The notes below the pieces were generated by a model. The model did no database searches. It was not told the DNA's origin and saw only the letters and a program-made list of their open reading frames with translations. A stretch of DNA of 7,113 nt from an uncultured Erysipelotrichaceae bacterium. GTDB lineage: Bacteria; Bacillota_I; Bacilli_A; Erysipelotrichales; Erysipelotrichaceae. The position numbers and the translations under genes were made by a program. The stretch lies in NCBI GenBank assembly GCA_900314345.1, contig OMUX01000038.1:1-7113 (forward strand), read 5' to 3'. This document shows positions 1 through 5,652 of the stretch, piece by piece. Each line of letters starts with the position of its first letter. Positions within the stretch are counted from its first letter, which is position 1.

Positions 1-468
1 TTTGACGTGGATATCGAAGGCGGCCAGCATTTCCATGAATCAGAAACACTGACACCGGGAGACAGGACCGTTGTATTTGACACTGCTTTCGGCAAAACGG
101 GCATCTGTATCTGCTTTGACTCCCGTTTTCCGGAACAGTTCCGTACCATGGCTTTGAAAGGCGCGCAGGTGGTCCTTGTGCCGGCTGCCTTTAACATGAG
201 CACAGGTCCCATGCACTGGAAGCTGCTGCACCGTTCCAATGCACTTTCCTCTCAGTGTTTCATCATTGCCACAAGTACAGCAAGAGATATGCATGCATCG
301 TACCATGCCTACGGGCATTCCATGGTCTGCTCACCATGGGGAAGGGTGGTCTCTGAAATGGATGAAAGGGAAGGATATGCCATTACGGAGATTGATCTTT
401 CTGAAGTACAGAAGGTCAGGAAACAGATTCCTCTGTTAACTGCTATCCGTGAAGAAGCGTACCGATAA
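1..468 (+). CDS. Carbon-nitrogen hydrolase, Nit2/omega-amidase-like (3' part, 5' end outside window)
   Basis: This is the C-terminal 155 residues of a nitrilase-superfamily amidohydrolase; the open frame runs off the left edge. The catalytic cysteine lies in the run GICICFDSRFPE (residue 38 of the visible part), matching the family's ICYDxRFPE signature. The stretches AAFNMSTGPMHW, YGHSMVCSPWG and a C-terminal ExRKQIPLL-like segment match the Nit2/omega-amidase branch, which hydrolyses omega-amides of 2-oxo acids such as 2-oxoglutaramate. Family members have about 270 residues, so roughly 115 are missing. The missing part would carry the catalytic Glu, and the Lys should sit just before the first visible codons (FDVDIEGG). 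The internal GTG at 7 is not the true start, because homology continues upstream of it. Exact substrate is not provable here. The gene is separated from the next operon by a terminator, so a functional link to it is not implied. Confidence 0.9.
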   Translation, partial: FDVDIEGGQHFHESETLTPGDRTVVFDTAFGKTGICICFDSRFPEQFRTMALKGAQVVLVPAAFNMSTGPMHWKLLHRSNALSSQCFIIATSTARDMHASYHAYGHSMVCSPWGRVVSEMDEREGYAITEIDLSEVQKVRKQIPLLTAIREEAYR

Positions 469-490
469 GGCGGAAGAGATTCCGCTTTTT
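467..490 (+). terminator. Intrinsic terminator of the carbon-nitrogen hydrolase gene
   Basis: A hairpin with arms GCGGAA (470-475) and TTCCGC (480-485) around a GAGA loop is followed by TTTTT. A/T and G/T pairs at the base extend the stem to about nine pairs. It begins at the TAA stop codon itself. Confidence 0.85.
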
Positions 491-519
491 GTGTCCAATG
501 GCTTTCATCTTGCTACAAT
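489..519 (+). promoter_or_regulatory. Possible extended -10 promoter for the DUF5058 operon
   Basis: TGCTACAAT at 511-519 is an extended -10 element (TGn followed by TACAAT, five of six matches to TATAAT), 28 bases before the DUF5058 start codon. The -35 side is weak: TTGTGT at 489-494 is 19 bases upstream, and nothing better lies at 17. The extended -10 could compensate. This is the only plausible promoter seen between the terminator at 467-490 and the gene. Confidence 0.45.
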
Positions 520-547
520 GGAATCAATACATTAGGAGGAAGCTTTT

Positions 548-1324
548 ATGAGTGATTTCCTTCAGAAGGCAGATTCAGGAATCATGTACCTGATCTGCGG
601 CATCGTGGTCTTCTTTGTTCTCCTGCAGTCTGTATACTTCCTGCACAAGGCTTATAAACATGGCCTTGCCATCGGCATGGACAAGGAAGTCCTGCAGAAG
701 ACGGCAAAATCTGCGGCTTTGTTTTCCTTCGTGCCTTCCATCGGCATCCTGATCGGTGTCATTGCCCTGGCTCCGGCACTTGGCATCCCGGTTCCCTGGA
801 TGCGTCTGTCTGTGATCGGTGCCCTGCATTATGAAGGCTCCACGGCAAACAACCTTGCCAAGGGCATGGGGTTAGGGGAACTGCCGAGTTCCTCCATGAC
901 CGGCGGAGCACTGGCGGCCATTGTCTTCGGCATGACGGTGAACATGCTGTGGGGCATGCTGTTCATCCTGTTTTTCTTCAGAAAGTATCAGAAGAAGGTG
1001 GTGCAGAATGCAAACAAGGACCCGAAGCTTTCCAATATCCTGTTTGCGTCCATGTTCACCGGCATGATCACTGCGTATCTGGGTGATGCGGTGTCGTATC
1101 TGAGAACCGTGAAGACAGCCGGTGTGACAAGAACACCGAATATCCTTCCCTTGATTGCCTTCGGGACAAGCTATCTTGCCATGCATCTGTTCCAGAAGCT
1201 GATCAAACAGAAGCACGTCAAATGGCTGGAAGACTATGCCTTGTCCTTCTCCATGGTCATCGGCATGGCATGTGCAGTCCTTGGCCAGTTCCTCTTCCCG
1301 GGTCTGAGTACGTTCGTTGAATGA
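548..1324 (+). CDS. DUF5058 family integral membrane protein
   Basis: This 258-residue hydrophobic protein resembles the DUF5058 family, which has no established function. About six membrane spans are visible, near residues 12-32, 54-79, 117-144, 162-183, 196-217 and 229-250. The loop after span 2 holds PWMRLSVIGALHYEGSTANN (residues 83-102), a conserved-looking signature. A basic segment after span 3 (RKYQKK, 145-150) is probably cytoplasmic. There is no signal peptide or recognisable catalytic motif, so a transporter or channel subunit is the natural guess. The ATG is preceded by AGGAGG (534-539) with an 8-base gap. Its stop overlaps the spacer that carries the next gene's ribosome binding site, and a second membrane protein and a peptidase follow in the same operon. 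Family assignment is from recognition of sequence style, with no database search; function is unknown. Confidence 0.8.
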   Translation: MSDFLQKADSGIMYLICGIVVFFVLLQSVYFLHKAYKHGLAIGMDKEVLQKTAKSAALFSFVPSIGILIGVIALAPALGIPVPWMRLSVIGALHYEGSTANNLAKGMGLGELPSSSMTGGALAAIVFGMTVNMLWGMLFILFFFRKYQKKVVQNANKDPKLSNILFASMFTGMITAYLGDAVSYLRTVKTAGVTRTPNILPLIAFGTSYLAMHLFQKLIKQKHVKWLEDYALSFSMVIGMACAVLGQFLFPGLSTFVE

Positions 1325-1338
1325 AAGGAGAAGCTGAC

Positions 1339-2022
1339 ATGAGTACGGAAAACATTGAAGCCAATGCGTCTTATCAGAAGGACATGCACCGTTTCGGCAG
1401 ATTCTCCATGATCTTCATGATGATCCTGATGCTGGCGGTCCCCTTTGAGATTGCAGCGTATTATGGCGAGGACATTGCTTTCAACAGCGGCTACTGGGCA
1501 GCCTTTGCGGCATTGTGTGTGCAGTATGTGCCAAGCGACATCATTGAGGTCATTACCTATGCGCCTCTGCTTGGAACCGGCGGAACCTATATCGCCTTCA
1601 TCACCGGCAACCTCATCAACCTCAAGATTCCCTGTGTCATGAATGCCGAGGACAATGCCGGTACAAAACCCGGTACGATGGAAAACGAGGTCATCGGCAC
1701 GATTGCCGTGGCAGCTTCTGCCATCACAACCATCCTGACCCTGGCCGTCGGTGTGCTTCTCATCACCCCGTTGACACCTGTATTGCAGAATCCGGTTCTT
1801 ACACCGGCATTCAAGACCGTGGTATCCGCGCTCTTCGGTGCCCTTGGCTGTACGTATTTCTCCAAGTATCCAAAGGTTACCGTACTGCCGGTGATCCTTG
1901 CAGTTGTCATCTTTGCCCTGGTACCGTCATTGACTTCCATGGTTTCGATCATGGTTGTTGTCATGGCTGCCATTTCCATGGGCTGGGCAGTGCTTCTCTA
2001 CCGGAAAGGGAGGATTGAGTGA
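1339..2022 (+). CDS. Multi-spanning membrane protein, likely partner of the DUF5058 protein
   Basis: This 227-residue protein belongs to no family I can name with confidence. Its hydrophobic stretches lie near residues 22-41, 50-64, 70-95, 117-145, 158-173, 180-197 and 199-220, suggesting six or seven membrane spans. The N-terminal 20 residues are hydrophilic. A Gly-rich segment (LLGTGGTYIAFITGN, 77-91) leads into NLINLKIPCVMNAED and a polar loop (102-116). Such a re-entrant-looking Gly/Thr/Asn segment is common in substrate paths of transporters, but this is inference. The start at 1339 is chosen because AAAGGAG (1324-1330) sits 8 bases upstream; an in-frame ATG at 1321 would put that site inside the gene. 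It starts 14 bases after DUF5058 and ends 1 base before the peptidase ATG, so the three are probably co-translated. Together with DUF5058 it could form a two-subunit membrane complex. Confidence 0.85.
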   Translation: MSTENIEANASYQKDMHRFGRFSMIFMMILMLAVPFEIAAYYGEDIAFNSGYWAAFAALCVQYVPSDIIEVITYAPLLGTGGTYIAFITGNLINLKIPCVMNAEDNAGTKPGTMENEVIGTIAVAASAITTILTLAVGVLLITPLTPVLQNPVLTPAFKTVVSALFGALGCTYFSKYPKVTVLPVILAVVIFALVPSLTSMVSIMVVVMAAISMGWAVLLYRKGRIE

Positions 2023-2023
2023 T

Positions 2024-3472
2024 ATGTGGTGGAAGATTCTTCTGGGAATCGTTTTGTTATTGCTGGTGATCTGCCTGGTCCGGGCTGCGCTCAGCGGACA
2101 CAAGGCGAAGCCTGCATCTGCCTTTGAATGCTCAAAGGAGCAGATGGATGAATACGGAAAGCAGTTCGGGGACCTGATCCGGATTCCAACCCTGTCAAAA
2201 CCCGATGATCCTTCCTCTGATCTTTCCGCCTTTGATGCCTACCATGCAAAGGTGGATGAACTGTTTCCTCTGGTGCATGAAACCCTGGAAAAGACCGAGC
2301 TCAACGGGGTGCTGCTTTACCGCTGGAAAGGAAAGAACCCGGAGCTGAAGCCAATCCTTTTCATGGGACATCAGGATGTTGTGCCGGCTAATGATGAAGG
2401 CTGGAGCCACAAACCTTTCTCCGGAGACTATGAAGACGGGATTCTGTGGGGCAGGGGCACTGTGGATGACAAGTGCAATCTCTTCACACAGCTTTCTGCA
2501 GTCGAACAGCTTCTGAAGGAAGGTTATCAGCCGGAGGAGGACATCTGGTTTGAATATTCCATTAATGAAGAGACCAGCGGCCCAGGCGCTGCCCATGCCG
2601 TCCGGTATCTGAAGGAGAAGGAACTGGAGTTTGCCCTGGTCATGGATGAAGGCGGGGCAGTGCTGGAATCACCGATGAAAGGCATACAGTCACTGGCTGC
2701 AGTCGGTGTGACGGAGAAGGGATATCTCAACATCAAATTCACTTCCCGCAGTCATGGCGGCCATGCGGCTACCCCAGGCCCTGTTACAAACGTGACAAAC
2801 CTCTGTGCCTTTGTGAATGAGGTGAACAAAAAGAAGCCGTTCAAGCGGAAGATGACACCGGAAGCCAGGGCAATGATTGCATCCCTGACGCCTGCACTGC
2901 CGTTTTATCTGCGTTTCTTTACAGCCAATCTGTGGCTGTTCTCCGGCATCCTGGTCGCCGTCATGTCAAGGATCGGCGGACAGGTCGGGGCGATCTTCGG
3001 CACCACCTGTGCCTTTACGATGATGCATGGCTCTGATGCAGAAAACGTGATGCCCAGTGCTCCGTATGTGATTGCCAACATCCGTACCGGATACTGCCAG
3101 AACATTGATGAAAGCATTGCCGTACTCAAGAAGATCGCTGACAAGTATCACCTGGATATGGAAACCTATGATGCAAGGGAGGCAAGCCCTGTCACAAGGA
3201 CGGATACCACGGAGTTTGCCTATCTCACTTCTGTGATCCATAAGGTCTATCCGGAAGCTGTCGTGGTTCCCTATGTCATGACAGGCGGCACGGACTGCCG
3301 CCACTTCACAGGCATCTCGAAGAACTGCCTGCGCTTCTTCCCGGGAAGGCTCACGGTGCAGCAGATGAGTTCCTGCCATGGCATCGACGAAAACATATCC
3401 ATCAACGCCATTGCCCAGACCATCGTCTTCTACAAGGAGTTCATCAAAGGGTATCAGGCTGCCAGCCAATAA
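2024..3472 (+). CDS. Membrane-anchored M20 family metallopeptidase, carboxypeptidase S/PM20D1-like
   Basis: This 482-residue zinc hydrolase starts with a hydrophobic anchor (residues 5-19) and has no lipobox. Active-site motifs of clan MH are all present: GHQDVVP (H116, D118), WGRGTVDDK (D148/D149), NEETSG (E182 general base, E183 ligand), VMDEGG (D208) and GGTDCRHF (H427). SHGGHAATPGP (H244, H247) starts the dimerisation (lid) domain, which includes a hydrophobic run at 291-314. Relatives remove C-terminal amino acids from peptides or hydrolyse and form N-acyl amino acids; which applies here is unknown. The true start is 2024, with AAAGGGAGG (2005-2013) 10 bases upstream inside the previous gene; an in-frame upstream ATG at 1955 lies within that gene and is rejected. 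The side of the membrane bearing the catalytic domain is uncertain, since charges flank the anchor on both sides. Being last in an operon with two membrane proteins suggests it processes whatever they move. Confidence 0.92.
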   Translation: MWWKILLGIVLLLLVICLVRAALSGHKAKPASAFECSKEQMDEYGKQFGDLIRIPTLSKPDDPSSDLSAFDAYHAKVDELFPLVHETLEKTELNGVLLYRWKGKNPELKPILFMGHQDVVPANDEGWSHKPFSGDYEDGILWGRGTVDDKCNLFTQLSAVEQLLKEGYQPEEDIWFEYSINEETSGPGAAHAVRYLKEKELEFALVMDEGGAVLESPMKGIQSLAAVGVTEKGYLNIKFTSRSHGGHAATPGPVTNVTNLCAFVNEVNKKKPFKRKMTPEARAMIASLTPALPFYLRFFTANLWLFSGILVAVMSRIGGQVGAIFGTTCAFTMMHGSDAENVMPSAPYVIANIRTGYCQNIDESIAVLKKIADKYHLDMETYDAREASPVTRTDTTEFAYLTSVIHKVYPEAVVVPYVMTGGTDCRHFTGISKNCLRFFPGRLTVQQMSSCHGIDENISINAIAQTIVFYKEFIKGYQAASQ

Positions 3473-3490
3473 TCCTCATCTGAAATGAAA

Positions 3491-3514
3491 CTGCGGCAGG
3501 ATATCCTGCCGCAG
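3491..3514. terminator. Bidirectional intrinsic terminator between convergent units
   Basis: A perfect 24-base inverted repeat has two 10-base arms (CTGCGGCAGG and CCTGCCGCAG) around ATAT. On the + strand it is followed by CTTTTCTC, 18 bases after the peptidase stop. On the - strand it is followed by TTTCATTTCA, just after the peroxidase stop at 3521. Its position between convergent genes and the T-rich flanks on both sides support termination in both directions. Confidence 0.88.
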
Positions 3515-3520
3515 CTTTTC

Positions 3521-4063
3521 TCAAAGCAGTGCCTTGACTGCTTCTTCCACTTTCTTCATGTCTTCCGTCGGCTCAAAGCGCTGTACCACACTGCCGTTTC
3601 TGTCGACGAGGAATTTCGTGAAGTTCCATTTGATGTTCGGGTTGTTCTTGTAATCCTTGTCGATATTCTTCAGCATGACGCTCATGGCCATGGCCTTGGG
3701 ACCGGCACCGAAGCCCTTGAAGCCCTGCTGGCTCTTGAGGTATGTGTACAGGGGCAGTTCATTCTCGCCGTTGACATCAGACTTGTGCATCTGATCGAAC
3801 TTCGTGTCGTACTTCAGCGTGCAGAACTCGTGCACCTCATCATCGGTACCCGGTGTTTGTCCGGCAAACTGGTTGCATGGAATGTCAAGGATCTCCAGCC
3901 CCTGTGCATGATACTTCTCATACATTTCCTCCAGCGGCTTGTACTGTGGTGTGAAGCCGCAGCCGGTTGCGGTATTGACAACAAGGACAACCTTGCCTTC
4001 AAACTGCTTCATTGATACTTCTTCACCCTGACGGTTTGTGACACTGTATTCATAGAATCCCAT
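3521..4063 (-). CDS. Glutathione peroxidase family thiol peroxidase (cysteine type)
   Basis: This 180-residue thioredoxin-fold peroxidase reduces hydrogen peroxide or organic hydroperoxides in the cytoplasm. The peroxidatic residue is cysteine, not selenocysteine (C35 in NTATGCGFTPQY). The rest of the catalytic set is visible: Q69 in IPCNQFAGQTPG, and W146 and N147 in IKWNFTKFLVD. C81 in EFCTLKYD is at the place of the resolving cysteine in thioredoxin-dependent members, so thioredoxin rather than glutathione is the likely reductant. At 180 residues it exceeds the usual ~160; the extra part (about 112-142, GFKGFGAGPKAMAMSVMLKN and following) lies before the KWNFTKF motif. The start at 4063 has AAGGAGG (4078-4072) 8 bases upstream; a longer form from 4096 would read through this site and is rejected. 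It is monocistronic, and a GATAAT-type hexamer array upstream hints at Fur/PerR-family control. Confidence 0.95.
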   Translation of the reverse strand: MGFYEYSVTNRQGEEVSMKQFEGKVVLVVNTATGCGFTPQYKPLEEMYEKYHAQGLEILDIPCNQFAGQTPGTDDEVHEFCTLKYDTKFDQMHKSDVNGENELPLYTYLKSQQGFKGFGAGPKAMAMSVMLKNIDKDYKNNPNIKWNFTKFLVDRNGSVVQRFEPTEDMKKVEEAVKALL

Positions 4064-4076
4064 GTGATCTTCCTCC

Positions 4077-4100
4077 TTGATCTTTATCACTATCATTATC
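4077..4100 (-). promoter_or_regulatory. Candidate Fur/PerR-type operator upstream of the peroxidase gene
   Basis: Reading the - strand from 4100, four consecutive hexamers occur: GATAAT, GATAGT, GATAAA and GATCAA. The first 19 bases agree at 14 positions with the classical Fur box, which is itself built from GATAAT units. Binding of Fur-family regulators to tandem hexamers is established, but the sub-family (Fur, PerR, Zur) cannot be read from this. The array overlaps a possible -10 (GATAAT at 4100-4095) and abuts the Shine-Dalgarno site, so bound protein would block transcription. No convincing -35 was found. The last hexamer is degenerate and may be fortuitous. Confidence 0.45.
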
Positions 4101-4136
4101 GTTCATTGAGTAAGATACGTCTAACAATGTGACCGG

Positions 4137-4164
4137 AAAAATACACAGCAGAATCACTGCTGTG
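4137..4164 (-). terminator. Intrinsic terminator of the ATP-grasp/alpha-E/transglutaminase operon
   Basis: On the - strand, perfect 8-base arms CACAGCAG (4164-4157) and CTGCTGTG (4151-4144) flank a 5-base loop and are followed by TATTTTT (4143-4137). The loop contains the TGA stop codon of the transglutaminase-like gene (4156-4154), so the upstream arm is coding sequence for its last residues. Confidence 0.87.
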
Positions 4165-4933
4165 CATCCATCACTCTTGTGAATACCGTCTGTGTCTGAT
4201 CCGTGAAGCCATGGAACAGTCCCTGCTCAATGGGGCAGTCATGGAAGTCCCTGCCGGTGCAGAGCTTCAGGTAGGATTCATTGGCCAGACAGTCTCTTGT
4301 AGGGTCGAATCCATGCCAGATCCCGTTGTACCAGACTTCACCCCAGGCATGGCTTGCGCCTTCTCCTTCGGGAAGACCGCTGACATACCTTGCGGGAATC
4401 CTGCGCATGCGGCACATCGCAAGGAAGATATGTGTGAAGTCCTGACAGACGCCCTGACCAAGCTCCAGTGCCTGGGCGGCGGTGGTGTGAATGTTTGTCA
4501 CACCGCTGACATATTCCATATGGTGGTATACCGTATCCGCCATCTGCCAGGCCTGGGTGAGGACATCACCGTCTTCCGGAATCGTGCCGAGCAGTTCCCG
4601 GAGAAACGGGGAAGGAACAGTCATGGAGGAGGCATAGCTGTAGATGGGAAGAGGTGCGGTGACAGGAATCTTCGTATCATCCCGCAGGGCTTCTCCTTCA
4701 ATCATGTAGCTGAAGAAGTCATGCTCCTCGGGAAGCCTGCCGGTGAATGTACGGTTGCCGAAGCTGTCGCTGCCGTAGTTTCCTCCGGTGCATTCCGGTT
4801 CAATTGTCAGTTTCATGGAAAGGATTCTCTGCTCGGGAAGCTCCTGGGGAATACAGCGCAGCAGGAAATCATGTTCCGTCACCGGCTGTGTATAGTGGTT
4901 TTCGGTTTTGTAGTAAAACTTCAGCGTCCGCAT
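4154..4933 (-). CDS. Transglutaminase-like cysteine protein with bacterial transglutaminase N-terminal region
   Basis: This 259-residue protein has the COG1305 layout. An N-terminal beta-rich region (about 1-95, opening MRTLKFYYKTENHYTQPVTE) is typical of bacterial transglutaminase-like proteins, and a papain-fold core follows at about 120-212. The catalytic triad is visible: C163 in GQGVCQDFTH, H195 in GASHAWGEVW and D210 in GFDPTRD. Bacterial members mostly act as amidases/proteases or amide-exchange enzymes rather than true cross-linking enzymes; the substrate here is unknown. There is no signal peptide, so it is cytoplasmic. It is the last gene of the - strand operon, 35 bases after the alpha-E gene. 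The start is preceded by GGAG (4942-4939) at a short 5-base spacing, a weak site compared with its neighbours, which may mean lower output or coupling to upstream translation. Its stop lies in the loop of the operon terminator. Confidence 0.93.
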   Translation of the reverse strand: MRTLKFYYKTENHYTQPVTEHDFLLRCIPQELPEQRILSMKLTIEPECTGGNYGSDSFGNRTFTGRLPEEHDFFSYMIEGEALRDDTKIPVTAPLPIYSYASSMTVPSPFLRELLGTIPEDGDVLTQAWQMADTVYHHMEYVSGVTNIHTTAAQALELGQGVCQDFTHIFLAMCRMRRIPARYVSGLPEGEGASHAWGEVWYNGIWHGFDPTRDCLANESYLKLCTGRDFHDCPIEQGLFHGFTDQTQTVFTRVMDAQQ

Positions 4934-4968
4934 GTCAGCTCCGATCTGTATATGATACGGCAGATGAA

Positions 4969-5652
4969 TCAGAATTCAATCAGTTCCTCAACAGCCGCAA
5001 TGATGGCATTGCGTTCTTCCGTCAATGTATTGCTCTCCATTGGATCTGCTGTCTTCAGAAGTGCTGCAAAAGAGGAGGACCTTGTCCTGACAGGTGCTCT
5101 TCTGACTCTTGAAAGAAGCTTCTTGATCTCCTTCAGACAGATCTTATCCGGATAGCCCAGCCTGAGGTAAAGGCTCAGCTTTTCCACATTGAAGCCAAGC
5201 TTGATGATGTCACGGATGCTTTCATCCTCTATGCCGTCATCGAAGCTTCCCCGGAAGGCCATGATGTAGTCAATGACCTGCTGTTCTTCGATGACCGGTG
5301 CACTGCTGGTGCCGGCTTCCTTGAGAGAGTTCACTGCCAGCTGGAGATAGGAAAGCGTTCTGGAACTGATCGTTTCCCTGAGCATCATGCCGTTGCCAAG
5401 CATCCGGTCCGCTGCACAGACAAGGGAATCCGGATTGTTCAGGTCGAATGTGAACTTACAGGCAAAATCTGCATCATCTGCGTAGATATCCGGAATGGCC
5501 AGCCTGGTGCAGATCTCTTCATGGGGCATCGGTGTGCTGTCGATCAGCTTGTCGTAATAGTCCATGATGAAGCGCAGGCTGGTGTTGACACGCTCGGCAT
5601 AGCGGCCCATCCAGTACAGCCTGTCAATTTTGTTCAATGTGAGAGAACCCAT
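4969..5652 (-). CDS. Alpha-E domain protein (DUF403/COG2307), short form
   Basis: This 227-residue, largely helical protein is of the alpha-E family, whose members accompany circularly permuted ATP-grasp proteins. Supporting motifs are the N-terminal DRLYWMGRYAERVN (10-23), with the family's LYWxGRYxER signature, LRETISSRTLSYLQ (91-104) in place of the usual REQIS segment, and a later FRGSFDDGI...IIKLGFNVEKLSLYLRLG repeat-like helix pair (133-166). Typical members have about 300 residues, so this is a compact version with no sign of frameshift. Biochemical function is unknown; a role as a partner or scaffold of the ATP-grasp enzyme is inferred from constant neighbourhood. The ATG overlaps the end of the ATP-grasp gene by 19 bases, which favours translational coupling. 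Ribosome-binding options are AAGGA only 3 bases away or GGGAGGAGG 12 bases away, neither ideally spaced, so the exact start is less sure than for other genes. Confidence 0.9.
   Translation of the reverse strand: MGSLTLNKIDRLYWMGRYAERVNTSLRFIMDYYDKLIDSTPMPHEEICTRLAIPDIYADDADFACKFTFDLNNPDSLVCAADRMLGNGMMLRETISSRTLSYLQLAVNSLKEAGTSSAPVIEEQQVIDYIMAFRGSFDDGIEDESIRDIIKLGFNVEKLSLYLRLGYPDKICLKEIKKLLSRVRRAPVRTRSSSFAALLKTADPMESNTLTEERNAIIAAVEELIEF

Noticed and set aside
1321..1338. ATG at 1321 as the start of the second membrane protein gene.
   Set aside because: The Shine-Dalgarno sequence AAAGGAG at 1324-1330 would fall inside the gene; it is ideally spaced for the ATG at 1339.
1955..2023. ATG at 1955 as the start of the M20 peptidase gene.
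   Set aside because: It lies deep inside the preceding gene in another frame. The ATG at 2024 has a good ribosome binding site and directly opens the membrane anchor.
2966..3469. - strand open frame opposite the 3' half of the M20 gene.
   Set aside because: The + strand frame contains the metal-binding motifs; no start site or homology supports the antisense frame.
4064..4096. An 11-residue N-terminal extension of the glutathione peroxidase from an ATG at 4096.
   Set aside because: It would translate through the AAGGAGG site that serves the ATG at 4063, has no site of its own, and adds residues without family homology.
4211..5155. Long + strand open frame opposite the transglutaminase-like and alpha-E genes.
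   Set aside because: It is a mirror of the real genes on the other strand, crosses their boundary, lacks domain-like sequence and a credible ribosome binding site.
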